Of a DNA stretch of 64,000 nucleotides, positions 42,225 to 55,819 are shown piece by piece. The notes below the pieces were generated by a model that worked only from the letters and a program-made list of their open reading frames with translations, had not been told where the DNA came from and ran no database searches. The position numbers and the translations under genes were made by a program. This DNA comes from Erpobdella octoculata (Eukaryota; Annelida; Clitellata; Hirudinida; Erpobdellidae): the NCBI GenBank assembly GCA_963978895.1, contig OZ022246.1:25694859-25758858 (forward strand), written 5' to 3'. Numbering within the stretch: position 1 is the first letter of the stretch; each line of letters opens with the position of its first letter.

Positions 42225-44107
42225 TTAAGACGAATCAGCAATATTGTCAAACACTTTGACAATTTCCTGATATTGATTTTCATCCGATTTAGCTTCACCG
42301 AGAGCATTGTAAAAATGATTTGCATCTTCGTCTGAAAGTGAATACAAAGTTTTACGTTTTGATGTTTCGATTGTAGTTACGTTTTCATATGAAACTTTTT
42401 CATGAGGATCAATAAATTGAGTTTTTTGTTTTGTTGATTCAATTGTAGAAATGTTTTCAAGTGAAATTCTTTCATGATGATTAGTTGGATAAGTTGCTTC
42501 AATTACTGATTCTTCTTTACAGTGTTTAAGTTTATTTCTTAAACAATGAAATTTGATAAATTTGATCAAATATTTGGTTTTTTTATAAACATAATATAAA
42601 GTGTGTTTTACTTTCTTTTCATTTTAACAAAATGAAATATTAGTATTCCAAAGGCAATTAGAACCAGCACTAGAATAGTGAGACAGACACCAAGCCCAAT
42701 TTTCAGATCTTCGTTTTGTTTTAAATTGAAATAAAACATTGAACTGCTTCCATCTTTAATAAAAAATTGAAATAATTTTCAATTTGATGATAAAAAAACT
42801 TGTAGTGACATTTTCGTTTAATTATTAGTAACAAAACGTGAAAATTGAAACTTAATTACTTTTTCAAAAACAAAAAAATGATATTAGAAACTACTTAAAT
42901 TTTCTTTGAAATAAGTGTTTTTTCTAATAAAACTTTGTTTAATTTATTTACCTCTATTTATTTCTGTAGATTTAATAAGTTTGGTTGTATTTTGTTCTTC
43001 TATTGTAGTTGATGTACTTGCTTAATAAAATTGTTTTAATATCATTCTCATGAAAAATAATAATTTGAACTTTTTTTAATAATTTAACTTTTCTTCGACG
43101 TTATTTGAAACAGAAAATTAATTTTCAATGACCATTAAAAAATACAATATTACCTGGATTTGTGGCGGTTGTAAACGTTGTTGTTGTTTCCATAGTTGTT
43201 GATAGCGTTGCTGGTAATAAAATAGTTGTGAACAACAAAAAGGTATAGAAAAAATAATCTTACAGCAATGAATTTTATAAAGTGCTTTATTAAAAAAACC
43301 TACTCTTTTGAAAAAAAAACACAAACTTATTTTATATATTTTATTCATTTTAAACTATGATACAATCGGCCCAATCATTTGTGTTTTTTTTAAATCTAGG
43401 CCATACGATTATAGAAAATTCTTGTGAATTTTGAAATCAGAGGTTCTTAAACATATATAAAACTGCTGGGCTTTGTTGCACCGAAATTAATATTTTTATA
43501 TGCGCAATTATTCGGTTTTTTGTGCGAAATTGTGCGCGCTTTTTTCAATACAATTTTTGTTTTAGCGCGCACTTGCAAATGACAATGAGTGCGCATTAAA
43601 TAAAATATTTTATTTGAACCTATTCGGATCGGATAAAAATTGCGCACAATTGTGCGATTTTCGCATAATGCGCACAATCCCGCATCAAACGCAGGACTTT
43701 AATTAATAGATACATTAAGTCACAAATAATGTATTTATTACATTTAAATATGTTTACCTGCATATTTGTAAATAATAACTTTTAAAGATATTTTTTTTTA
43801 ACTTTATAGAATTAATTAATTTTTTAAATACAAAAACAAATCCTTAGAGTTTCTTCTATTAAAAACTATTTGCGTGGATTTATTAAAAAAATGTTTCTAC
43901 AAACGAAACAACTTTGAAAATTAAACAAATTATCATGAATTAATTAATTTGACTATTTTGAATAAATGTTAAGAAAAATTTAATTAAATGAAAATGATAT
44001 GAAGTATTTGATTGTTAATTCAAAAAACTCAATTAATTAATTAAATAAAGCAACAAATTTATTATTAATGAAAAGTCATTTAATTATATTTTAAAACTGT
44101 ATTTAAC

Positions 44108-44174
<67 letters not shown>

Positions 44175-45070
44175 CATAACTTTACTTGTGACTGTCTCTG
44201 TTGTTGCAAGATTGAGAACTGTAAAATAAAAGTAATATTCTAATAATGTTATTGAAGTGAAAATTTGACGGTGATTTTGTGACGCTTTTTTAAAAATCTG
44301 TGCTTAATTGTGTTTAAAATAACAAATTTCATCGTTTCTGTCAGGTTATTTTTCTAATTTTAAAACTTCATTATCAATTCAATATCAGAAATGTTACGTT
44401 CCGTAGTATTTTCAATTAGAACAAAAATAGTGTTTAATTAGGGAATTGAAATGTTAAAACATACATTTTAAGCAGATGAATGTATGGTCAGAGTTACATG
44501 CACCGGCAGAAAGCCATATATTATTTGTAATGAAAGAACATGCCCCATTAAATGCAGCTCTTCCACCATCCCAATTGAAGTAATCTGCTTTTATGCCTGG
44601 TTTGTTTTTCAAATTTGAAAAAAAAAATTATTAATAATTAATTTAATTATATAAATATATTACGAACCTGATGTCAACCAATAAAAACCATCATCTTTGT
44701 ATCCTAAATTCAACCAGCTGTAAGCTGTTTTGAATGCTCCCCACTGATTGAATGCTGCTTCAACAACATCTTGATATTCTTGGTTATAAATTTCTAATAA
44801 TATGGAATTGTTTTGTTGACAATATAACTGAGCATCAGAAAGGTTTTTTAAAAAAAACCATTCTTTGGAATACAAGCATATATTGAGATTGTAGTCACAG
44901 TAATCAAGAGCAGTTAAGATCTTCACCGTCATCATTAGAAATACCCAGCTCTCTAAAAAAATATGTTTTCAATATTTTAGATAATTTAATGATTTTTAAT
45001 TTCAAAACTAATAAAAAGTAGTGAAAAATTATTGTTTTTTTTTAAACTTACTTAAATGTTTAGTCTTCAT
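42225..45070 (-). CDS. Gene C4: CTLD receptor with ITIM-like and ITAM-like tail, 349 aa, intact
   Basis: Nine exons sum to 1050 nt: 45052-45070, 44668-44952, 44465-44596, 44186-44218, 43758-43778, 43154-43210, 42952-42999, 42612-42753, 42225-42537. Signal MKTKHLKSWVFLMMTVKILTA, then long-form CTLD (LDYCDYNLNICLY to DHTFICLK). There is no EPN or WND calcium motif. A short Thr-rich stalk (METTTTFTTATNPG) and one TM at about 218-240 (LTILVLVLIAFGILIFHFV) follow, then a 105-residue tail. The tail holds VSYENV (residues about 294-299, ITIM consensus) and YNAL-x9-YQEI (about 322-338, ITAM-like with 9 rather than 6-8 spacer residues). The 21-nt exon and the CTLD second-half acceptor are the least certain. 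Likely a surface signalling lectin; ligand unknown. Confidence 0.85.
44108..44174. repeat. (AAT)n microsatellite in a C4 intron
   Basis: About 21 AAT units next to the 33-nt stalk exon of C4. C1 has only a few units at the matching site (6440-6452), so the expansion is specific to C4. Confidence 0.95.
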
Positions 45071-45946
45071 TTTGCAATAAACAACCTGACGTTATTCTAA
45101 AAAACGTTTTTATCATTCACTTTGAATTATTTTTTTCATCCTGTTTTTGAATCAAAATTGATTATTTTATACTAAATGATCTTTGTGATATCAGGCAATT
45201 TTTTCAAACAAAATATTTTCGAGCTTCTGCGTAGATAAATGTTAATAAAGGTAAATAATGATAACGTTTTATTCATTCTCTATGCAAGACCCACAATCTT
45301 ATTACCGCTGATTTTGTTTGAAGTAGCTCAAACAAAATGAAACGCTTATCAGCCAAACAATTGATGCATTCAAGACCTAACATATTAGTTCCTGTTTATC
45401 AACATTTCTTTGTAGTCTACTTCCTTGTACCACATTGAATATTATGAAACACAGATTTAAAAAGATTTGCTTATTAAAAATGTTATTAGTTGCGTTCAGT
45501 AATGTAATTGTCTAATGAAAGCACAATTTACGTAATTGTTCTTCTCATTCATTGTCCGCATTATTGTTTTGCTTGTCTCTAAGGTCAACAGATTTAAGAA
45601 TAAAAAAATGAAACTGAATGTAGTAATAAGTTCAATAACATTTTGAAACTTATTAAGTTAACTTATTAACTAAATTAGATACCGGATAAAAATCTATCAA
45701 AAAGTTTATTTCTGTACCTAATTTAATTTACCTAACTCAAATAATAAAAACATGTTAATCATGATTGAAGGATAATATAATTTCAATTTCTGTTATGCTG
45801 CTGCAGTAGTAGCACAGTTTTTTTTATTATCTCTTCTAATAAAATCCGTTTAATCAAAACAAATTTTTTTGATAATGTACAACAGTGACATAAGTTTCAC
45901 CCAACAAGCTTATTATTCCAATTTTTCCCATGTGTGGTCTAGTGTG

Positions 45947-46221
45947 GGACGTGTTGGTCTAGTTGTGGGACGTGTTGGTCTAGTGGTATAGATACCGGCT
46001 TTGAGAGTCGTAGCACCCGGGTTCGTTTCCCGGTCCAGGCACGTAATTTCCTTGAGCAAGAAACTCACATGTGCTCACGTCAACTCAGCGTTATCTAGGG
46101 TTAACTTCTCATGTCTATGTAAATAGCGTGTTCTTCGAAGTTTCCGATTCCAAAGGAACCTTCGTAAGCGCCTCTGACTTTATCTGGCGCTATATAAATA
46201 AATTCATCATTCATCATCATG
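45947..46221 (+). mobile_element. tRNA-derived SINE with duplicated head start
   Basis: The leading segment GTGGGACGTGTTGGTCTAGT is repeated in tandem (45943 and 45966 region). The tRNA-like head then follows (TTGGTCTAGTGGTATAGATA, B-box CCGGGTTCGTTTCCCGG). The body and tail from about 46120 (TAGCGTGTTCTTCGAAGTTT to GGCGCTATATAAATAA) are nearly identical to the minus-strand SINE at 5041-5259, while the heads differ. Confidence 0.8.
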
Positions 46222-46374
46222 TAAGGCCAATTTAGAGAAACATTAAAAACAGTCGTTTTTATTCGCTTACCATACCATTACAGATGAAAAAAACTAGATC
46301 GACTTTACCTAAAAAATTGACGGTGAGGACTGAGGTGAAATTTATTAACTGTTTTTTTTTAAATGGTTAATAAC

Positions 46375-46450
46375 TGGGAGGATTTGATCAAATGCCTCTG
46401 GTTTATACTGGTACGCTACCTTACCGTTATTCCATTAGCATACGTCCAGA
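46375..46450 (-). repeat. tRNA-head-like segment in A4 3' flank
   Basis: Fourth paralogous copy of the A-gene 3'-flank repeat, recognised by position and GGTACGCTACCTTACCGTTA on the plus strand. Confidence 0.35.
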
Positions 46451-46789
46451 AAACAAACATCGATCAAATCAATATTAAAACAGTTTTTAAAACAAAATAA
46501 AAATATTTTTTTTCAATCCGTTAGTAAAGAAATTGTTCTTAATTAGTAAACATAAGTCTAATGATCTAAGCGTTAAACGATGCAAAGTTTTTTTTTTTCT
46601 ATGTATAAAATTATCAAACTGGTTAGTTTACTAGGTTGCCAATCAAGAAATTAAAGTTCTTATTTAAGAATTTGTCGACTTTTCTTTGTAATCTGGCAAA
46701 GACTGTTTCAGCGTCAGTGTTGGTTTTTGATTGTAAGGTTTCTGTGACTGACTGCTTTCAAATGTTCTTGAATAGTTTCTTCTGTTTCC

Positions 46790-49700
46790 TTAAGATGTAG
46801 AATTGTTGAGCTCCCAAAAACCGTCTAAAATGTTATCGTAAGGATAAAATGTTTTTCTGTTTCCTTCAAAATTTTCATAGTCATTTTCGTCATTTGTTGT
46901 CAATGGTATTTCAGTAGTGCTACCTGAAAATATGGTTTCAGCTTGCACGGGGTAATCTTCGGCTCTAAGTGAAACACTGTAGTTGCTTATTTTATTACCA
47001 ACAGGTAAATTTGGCTGACCAACTGATGGAAGCTGATCATCCTCTTTAGGTTTTGTAGCGCCCACTCTGACATAACCCGTAGAATCAAGCACAATTGGAT
47101 CATCGTTTTTTGAATTAGATTTCTTTTTAATGAAGTAGGTTGAAATAAATACAACGACACCCACTATGATGACACCTCCAACACATATACCAATTATGAG
47201 ACCAAGATTGTTTGACTTGGGGTATTCTACACAGAAGGCAAACTGAGGTTTAGAATTGGATATGTAAATCTGGAAAAATATGGTATTCTTTGTATCATGC
47301 GTCAAAAAAGTTAAATTTGAGTTTATACAACCTTGGATGTTTTTTTTTAGTAACCAGATTATTAATTATGAAAACATCGGAAAAATGAAAAAATGGTTTA
47401 ATAAATTAAAAAAGTATGATTGAGAAATTAAATTAACAATGGGATAAAAAAAAATAAAAATGTGTGTTGAAAGAAATAACAGTTGTTGATAAAAGATAGA
47501 AATAAATGTTAGTAGTGATACTTGCTGAAAAAATGAGTTTTAATGTAAGTTTTAACAACGATGATTATAGAACTATCACTACCAGTTGTAATAGTTTTAG
47601 TAATTTATAATTTATTTAGGTTACAGTATAAACTAATTTCTAATTCAAAAGTTATTCAAAAGAAACATACAAAAACAGGGATAGCTCTTGCTGCTCCACA
47701 GGTAATGTTGTCTATTTCCGTTTTTGGTTCCATTGACGGAGGCAAGCAGTCTACTTGATTGGTTGACACGGCAATAACAGTGCAGTTTTCTTGACCAATT
47801 GTTATACTGTAGTCATTAATACCAACTCCCACATCCATTTTGTCACCCTGAATAATTTACATAATTCATCAATATATTAATACAGAAAACATCAACGTTA
47901 ATGGATTACTAGCTTTATGCTTATCCAACCAACTGTTTTCAATCAGGTTTCTATATTATAATTTTTGTTTGTTTAAGCTAAAATAGCAGTTTAGTAACAA
48001 CAAATGGATTTAATCTTTCTATATAAACTTACTTTTATTTTCAATGACTCGTTTTTAGATGGATCTATTTTGTGAACCTCATTAGAAGATGTTATTAGCG
48101 GTGGATCAAATTTTGGATCAAACTTAATTGGAATGCTTTTGTTAACATTTTCACTGTATTTGTCATAATTGTCCATTAATATGGCAATAGCAAAATCTTT
48201 CGTTGAACTTGTTGAATTAATCCACGGTGCGTCCATTGGAATGTTGAGACCTGGCATTGGACACCTTAAGGCAATTGAGTTTGGAGCAAAGCACAACTGA
48301 ACAAAAAGTTTAATTTTTTTAAATTTCTCAACGTTAATATGAGTTTGAAATTAAAAATTATAATAGTTTAAAAAACAACTGAGCTGTTTTTAAAAACAAA
48401 ATCGTAAAAATATTATCTTACACTCATTCCAAAACGGCTGAATACTTTTTCTCCTTTTTCGGTTACGATGAGACTTGCATTCAAAAGTGGTTTACTGATG
48501 GAATCCATTCCTGTTCCATTAATCTGTAACTCAGCTCCTCCGTTTGATCTGTTGAAATAAAGACCAACTTTACTAATTAAATATTACCGCTGCATTTTTC
48601 TACTTAATTTTAAACACTAACTTTCTGTATTGAGTAATTATTTTTACAAATTAATTTTTGGTATTGAGAAATGAAATAGTTGAAAAAGTGAAATGTTTAC
48701 TAAAATAGAACCTTACGTTAGTAGAGGGTTCTTTGGAGTAATATCAGAAATGCTTGGATTTGGTGCAAAAGAAAACGACAGATCTTTGTTAACTTCTTCA
48801 CCAGAAAATTCAATTACGATGTTATAAATTCGACCAGCGTAAGAATTGTTGTTTCCGGGAGCACCAGGAGAGAAAATGGTCAAATTGTTTGGACTCAATG
48901 GACTTGAGTACAAAATTAGAATACATTAAATCAAAATAAAAAATTAATAGTTTTTCAATTAATAAATTGAATTTTAATAATTTTCACTACAAACTAAATC
49001 CTTTTTATAGCATTTTTTTAGTTGGTATTTTCAATTTCACAGACAAGATATGACTACAAATTTAATAAAAAATAAAATTTTCACCTACTTTACTACTTTT
49101 ATTAGGCCTCTGAGTATGGCTTCATTATTATCATCGGGTTTGAAAGTAACTGACAGAATAGGAAACAGATCAAAGTGCAGCCCATTAATTACAAGTTCAC
49201 CACCACCTGCCAAAAGTCCCACTTTCTTAGATATGCCTGAAACAGTAGGTTTGATACCGGGCAGGCTAGGCTCTGTATGAAAAGCAAAAGAATGGTTCAA
49301 GAAAATATAAAAACTCTAATTATTTTTTAGATCTAATTCACATCATAATTGGATAGTCTTTAACAATAATGGTTATAGAGCTGTCGATGAGAATGTCAAG
49401 AGAAGTAATTATAAAGTTGTTATTAATTGTTTATTGTCTAACAAAGCAAATCATAAAATGTATCACGCTTACATAACTTTTTATTTATTAAAAAACATTT
49501 TGATTAAAACCCTTAACGATTATTATTGACAAAATTATTGTTTCAGCTTACTTTTGGTTGCACAGTTAATACCAAAATAATCTCCATTGCATTCACATCT
49601 GTAACTTCCATCCGTGTTTATGCAAGATCCTCCATTTTGACAAGGATTTAAGTTTTCACATTCGTTCACATCTGTATAATAAATTGTTTATCTTATAATT

Positions 49701-52700
49701 GGATTTTAACGAAGTTCGAGTGACGCTACTTTTGCATGTTTTTATTACTTTAATAACAAATATGCTTAGGACCGAGTTTATTACCAACATAAATAATAGA
49801 AGTATTTGTTGACATATAATGTTTATAAATTGAAATGCACTTTTAAAATTACCAATACAGTTCTTGCCACCATTCAACTTGTATCCTTGGTAACATTCGC
49901 AGTAGTAATTGTTGAACATGTACTTGCATCTCCCTTGGTTACCACATGGAGATGAAATACATTTGAGATCCTCTGAAAGAAAGCAACCGAAGTACTTTAG
50001 GATTTCTATTCAAACATTTTATGTAAAACAATTGTATAACTTCATATTTATTTCAAGAAGTAATTTGTTGTTTTAAAAAGTGTGTAAATTTATATAGCGC
50101 TAATTACAATTTTATGTACTTTTTTAAATTTTTCTAAATTAAATTAAGTTAGTAATTTTCTAATTGAATTCAAAAATATTGAAGTTATCAATTGAAATTT
50201 TGAACTTCAAACGTTAGTTCAAGTATGCATGATTGAAGAGATAAATAAATTGGCTGGTCATCAAGCATTGCATAGAAATTGCAGTATTACCGTGTTTTCA
50301 GAATAACATTTTTTTTACAATATTAAACACTGAATCACCTTGAGCACAGTTTGTTCCAATATAACCGGACATGCACAAACAGATGTAATCCTTTCCTATG
50401 TTGGTACATTTGCCTTTGTTGTTGCACGGATTGCTAAAGCAAACGTTTGGTGAAGTTGTTGCAACAGCTGATGTAATCAATGTTTTTAGTTGTTGTAGAT
50501 GACATTTCCGGTGATGATTTAATTAAAATAGTTTAATATATTATTATTTAAAAACTCTTGCTGCAAGTAAACCAGAAATTCAAAAAGACAAACAAAATAC
50601 CTGAATTTGTCGATGTTTGTGTAGTTGGTGCTAGTGTTTTTATAGTTGTTGCTTTTGTAGTAACTTTAGTTGTAGTTTTTCGAGTAGCAGTAGTAATATT
50701 GGTTTTTAAGGTTGTTAGATAATTAGTATAAATTGTATTTGTTTCAAATTTATTAATTGTTTTGCATGCAAGAACAGTAAATGTATTTACATTAACAACA
50801 GAAGCATTAGCATATACTTGTATTACTACTGTCAGAGTGTCAACTTCATATGGGCTATATCCAAAAAGTAAGTTGTACTAAAATTAAAATTAAACTAATT
50901 AAATGCAATAAAGTTAATTCATGCTTGAAACAATTGTTGCTCCAAAAATTTTACAAATGTTGTTGTACTAGTTGTTTTGAAATTGCGAAAAACGTGTTAA
51001 GATATGTGTTGTAACATAGCCTTAAGCGTTATTTTTGTTGTTTAGCTTATTTATGTTTCTAAGCAAAATTGATGAAAAATGTTAACTTTATTTTATACAT
51101 TTATTGTTTGAATACAAACCACGACTATATTATGCGCTTAAAATAATTTTAGTCAATAAGGCGTTTAGAATTTTATTGTAATATTAGCATCAAATCCTGT
51201 TAGACGACAGGCCAAAAATAAAAACAAAATTTAAAAATAATTTGTTGTTAACTACAAAATAAAGATCTCTATAAAAATAATCTAAAAATAGTTGTTTATT
51301 AAGTACAAAGTAAATAGTTCCTAATAAACAACTATTTTATTTAAACATTATCAGATCCTTTGATTAGATGTCCTTAATCCAAACCTTCCAAAATTTTGAT
51401 TTTAACGTTATCGTGACACGGCAACATATAACTGTCCATAACTTAAAATAGGCTCTGATAAATAACTGCCTACCGTATCTAATCTTTGATATTAATTAGT
51501 TGTAACTGCAAACGTCAGCTTAATTGGAAACAGTTTTTTCTGAGCACAAAAGGAATTTTGGATTTGTTGGAGCTTAATAATTAACTCATTCAAAAAGTTT
51601 GCTATAAATAAATTTAGTGTTAAATTTTTAACCATTCCATTGCAGAGTCTTTGTTTAATGTTAAAGTGTATTCATAACATTCTTAAGCAGCCAATTTATA
51701 ACTAAAGTTTATTTTAGCAACATTCTAAGCAGAGCCTGTTCTTTGAGAATTTATCGACTCAAATACAAGTAAAACATTACAACTTTTAGAATGATGATGT
51801 TGGAAGTTCTATAAATGTTGTAAACAATAAGTGTAAAAATTTGACTCCAATTTGTTTTTTAATATTTTGACAACAATGAGTAAATGTTTTGTTAGATGGG
51901 TGTTCTGCTTTGAAAGTGTTAGGCAATATTCACAAATGGTCCGCAGTAATGTGAACCGACTTATATTTAAACTTAAATTTTATCTCAAACAATAAACAAA
52001 TACGCAACAAGTTATTGAAGTTGAAAATAATTTATATGTGTTTGACTCAGCGTTTTAAAATATTTGTTTCTACTAAATTACTTTTTTGTGTCTTAAAATG
52101 CCAAATTTCATTGAACTCAGTGCGGTTCTATTAAAATCATATTGAATTACAGATAGACTGTGTTAACCAATAGTGGATAAGGTGTCACAATCATTATTTT
52201 TATTTGAAAACAATAAAAAACGTGTATCTTCATTTGTAAGTAAATAAAAAATTACTAATTAAATGAAAAAGTGAAAAACTCCTTACTTGTTTGTTAGCAT
52301 AGTTCTTTAAAGGTTGATCATACAAATCAACAGAATTGAAAATAAACTCTATCCAAATGATATATCGGGTTTCAATTCCCAATACGACACTAACTACAGG
52401 ACCTGAAATATTAAAGTCTAAACGTGCCTGGTTATTTCTATCTTTATAAAGAAAAAATGGTTGATTCCTGTAAAAAGAAGAAGGATTTTGAACCAAATCT
52501 TCTAGTAGACAATCATTTGCTGAAAAATATTAAAAAATATTGAAAGTGTACTTTTTACATTTTAAATTCATTAAATCAAATAGTTTAAATTAAATTAAAA
52601 ATGATTTAAAAGAATTGTTAATTTTTTTTAAAAACAATAACAAAATGCTTACAAAATTAATTGAGATAAAAAACTCAACTTGTTTTAAATATTGATAAAA

Positions 52701-53617
52701 TTATTTTAAACTTACTTGTTGTAGAATCTGTAAGACAAATAAGAATTTAAAATAACACAACAACATAAAAAACGTTTTAAAAGACCATTTTTGTTGTTAT
52801 ATATGCTAAAAGTTTTTTTAAGTTTTTAAAAAATTAAATATTTAAAATAAATGAATAAATTTAGAATTTGTCTACAAATGAATTTATATCGAAATAAAAT
52901 CAATGAAAAATTTTTTCTGGATTCATACAGCTTACAGTTTTGAGTTTAAAATCTTACGAACGTATTTTGCAGATTGATAAAAAATTGCTGAACATTAACA
53001 TTTTTTTCATTATTACAGTTATTTATCTTGAATAAAAAATAAAAAAACGTACTTTGCAAACAAATAAATGGCAAATTTGATGAGCATGAAATATAGGAAT
53101 ACCACATATAATTCACATGAGAAATGCATGTCTTATTATCTGATGGCTCTCCACTTTCCCATTTGAAGTATTCCGCTTTTGTGTCTTAAATTATTAATTG
53201 TCAATCAAATTTTAAAATTTTAATCATTACTTATTTTGTAACTCACCTGTACTTAACCAATAAAAGCCTTCGTTTTTATATCCTAAGTTAAGCCATTTGA
53301 CATTATTATTCAAATATCCCCACGTATTAAGTGCTGCTTCAACAACATTCTCATATGATTGATTATAAATTTCTAATAATATAAAACCGTTTTGTTGACA
53401 ATATTCTTGAGCTTCAGTAAAATTTTTATACAGTGAAAATCCTTTTGTAAACAAACAAATGTTGAGATTACTGTCGCAATATTGAAGAAATTTAGCGTTT
53501 GACATAATTAGAGTTAACATTAGAACTATCCAATGATCTGAAAAAATAATTTAACTTAAAACGTAAAAAACGTTTAAGGACTATTATCTTACACTTACTA
53601 ATTGTATTTGTTTTCAT
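46790..53617 (-). CDS. Gene A4: CTLD-EGF-IPT/TIG receptor with shortened tail, 916 aa
   Basis: Exons: 53599-53617, 53247-53537, 53053-53184, 52716-52727, 52287-52519, 50601-50877, 50339-50467, 49853-49972, 49552-49671, 49089-49272, 48717-48902, 48422-48548, 48033-48296, 47671-47847, 46790-47269; total 2751 nt, in frame. Architecture as A1: signal MKTNTI..., CTLD ending LPFICLQ, D domain with RYIIWI as in A2, Thr-rich stalk, three EGFs, IPT/TIG series, TM ([20 protein letters not shown]) and tail. The tail stops at TAA where A1 has GAA (NNSTS then stop), losing about 42 residues, while the sequence beyond stays readable. YVRV, YENF and YDNI are kept. One EGF donor is weak (GTAATT at 49848-49852). 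Probably functional with a shorter tail. Confidence 0.82.
51340..52150 (-). mobile_element. Helitron-type helicase relic in A4 intron 5
   Basis: Same decayed sequence as in A0 and A2: the PEP-ILN-type helicase block lies near 51400-51500, with internal deletions. A trace of the A2-specific segment remains near 51960-52005 (TTTTATCTCAAACAATAAAC), linking A4 with A2. Confidence 0.55.
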
Positions 53618-54510
53618 TTTGTTGTCCAATAAACTGAGTTTCTCTGTTCATCTCAAAAAATTTTTTAAATGTTTTCCTATAACAACAAACATCAATTGCA
53701 TACTAACCAATATTATTATAATTATTTAATCAAAGTCTATAAAAAACTAAATTTAGAAAAAAATAATGTTTCTGCCAAGTATATACATAAATGACAAAAT
53801 GCTTACTAAATCTGTTAGCAATCTTCACAGACTTGTTTTACTACTGATTCTGTTTTAAAGTAGCACAAACCGCAACTATAAACAGCAGAACAATATGTAA
53901 TAGCATTCATTGCTTGAAATATCAGTTCCTATTTCTCTACAAAATCTACATGTATTATCTACATCTTTCTTGTACACCATTGCGTTAAGCAAAATCAAAG
54001 CTAAAATCAAATAATAATCACTTGAGCCAACATCTCGTAAATTTGCCAAACTGCAAAAATGAAGATAGAAACATATTTTTTTAATTTTAAAATGTTTAGA
54101 ATTAATAATAAGTAGTAAATGTTGTTAGATTTGTGAATAAAACTTATACATTTATTTCACTATTGATTCTGACCCAAATATAGCACAAGCAACACTATGG
54201 CATAGCACAATAATAGTTTTACTCAGAATTTGATATATTACATATTTATTATCTCTACGATTAACTTCCTTGTGCAACATTAATCGTATTGAATGTAAAA
54301 CTTTTTAAAACACGAACCACTTAAAAATGAGTATGTTTAGTTAATTAACTAAAATAAGTAATGTGCTTAAAGTTTGATTTTTTCTAAATCACAAATTGTT
54401 GTAAAAATTCTATTCTACTGCCGACATTTAGCTTTTGTTTTGATTTTCTTTTTTGTTGTTATTAAAATTGCTTTTCAACTTTACCATCATTTTTTTAATG
54501 TAAAGTATTT
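53618..54510. other. 5' flank of A4, no gene seen
   Basis: Collinear with the A2 5' flank (23857-24746) with high identity, so A2 and A4 flanks duplicated together. No coding signal. Confidence 0.45.
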
Positions 54511-55143
54511 ACTAGCGGATCCAGGGAAAAACAGTCCGGCTATGCCCTCCTCACATTTTGTCAATAGACTTTGGGCCCACTTGTCGGAACCAAATTAAAA
54601 AATTAAAAAAACGTATGTTCATAATGCTAAATAGTCATGCATTTTTTCGCGTTCATATCCAAAATCTCCTATAAACTGGACGCAAATTATTAAAAAATAA
54701 AACAGAAAAAATGGCTTGTGTAAGCCAAAATATAAGTATTTGAATAACGTTAAGCTGGAACATTATTTCAGCACAACTTTGGGGTCAACATGTTGAAGGG
54801 GCCTAATTTTGTATCATAATACTAAACCTTTCCTTTCAAAAATAATTAATGACCGGGTAATAGTGGGAGTTTCTTTTCTTTAAAAAAATCTTAAAAGTTT
54901 TTCATTTTTTTATATAGCTGATGACAGAAAAATGCAATTTTAAGTATTTTTTGATTTTCTTAAAATTTGTGTAGATATTTTTCCAAAAACATTTAAAAAA
55001 AATTTAAGGGGTCCCCAGCCTTGCCAAATAACGTCCCTACCCCTGCAAAATAAAATTTTTACGTGTCTTAAAAACTGTACTATTCTTTTTTATTTTGTCT
55101 GAAAATTGGCTTCCCGCTTAAAAGTTGGCTAGATCCGTCAATG
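54511..55143. mobile_element. DNA-transposon-like element, copy 3
   Basis: ACTAGCGGATCCAGGG at the left and GGCTAGATCCGTCAATG at the right, with the same body as 24747-25334. No transposase. Confidence 0.55.
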
Positions 55144-55397
55144 AAAGTAATTATATAAAATGTATTTATGATTGTTTCACCAGGTTTTAGCTTAATTACA
55201 ATCTGACTTGAAACAATTATTGTGAGATTTTTACTTATTTTGAATAAATCGATAGCTATGATAAAGTCAAAAGTAGTTTTATCATCATTATTATTACCGT
55301 TATTATTTTATAAATGTTTTATTGCGTTACTATTTATTATAAATACAACAAAACAATAACGATTTTAAATATAGGAAAAACAAATTTGTTATTTTTA

Positions 55398-55584
55398 CCA
55401 ATGCTTTTATTAACTCGTCGGCTCTGTTTCTCTGTCTGTCTGTTTCTCTGTCTGTTTCAAATCTTGCAATCAATTTTTGAGTCACTTCCTGATGATAGAT
55501 TTTTTTCAAATTTTGCATACATGCTCAAGATAGAAGACAATGCAATATTCAATTATTAGTTTTACAATAAGTCAATTAATTTAG
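55398..55584. repeat. 187-base direct repeat, copy 1
   Basis: Begins CCAATGCTTTTATTAACTCG and contains a TCTGTCTGTTTCTCTGTCTG tract. It is nearly identical to 55820-56010 and interrupts the C5 3' flank, which stops exactly at its start. Both copies end CAATAAGTCAATTAATTTAG. Confidence 0.85.
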
Positions 55585-55591
55585 TTAATTT

Positions 55592-55669
55592 TCTTGAGGA
55601 TTTTATCGAGGGGTTTCTTGAGGGTTTTCTTGAGGGTTTTCTTGAGGGTTTTCTTGAGGGTTTTCTTGA
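55592..55669. repeat. 12-base minisatellite
   Basis: About five units of GGGTTTTCTTGA, the first two degenerate, between the two 187-base repeats. Confidence 0.9.
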
Positions 55670-55819
55670 CCACAAAACGCTAACCGACTGGCAGACTATT
55701 TTACCAAGTTAACACAAACCAAACTCACTGACCGCGATTCTCAAGCGTGTACGAAATTTTCATGAAAATAGTTGAGATATTTAAATTCGATGCTTTTTGA
55801 TGATATTTTTATTATTATT

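Larger units (their letters stand above)
45071..46663. other. C4 5' flank and A4 3' flank, no gene seen
   Basis: Contains the C-type flank motif (TGCAAGACCCACAATCTT near 45281), a SINE (45947-46221) and the A-type 3' flank with the worn tRNA-like repeat (46375-46450). No coding signal was found. Confidence 0.5.
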
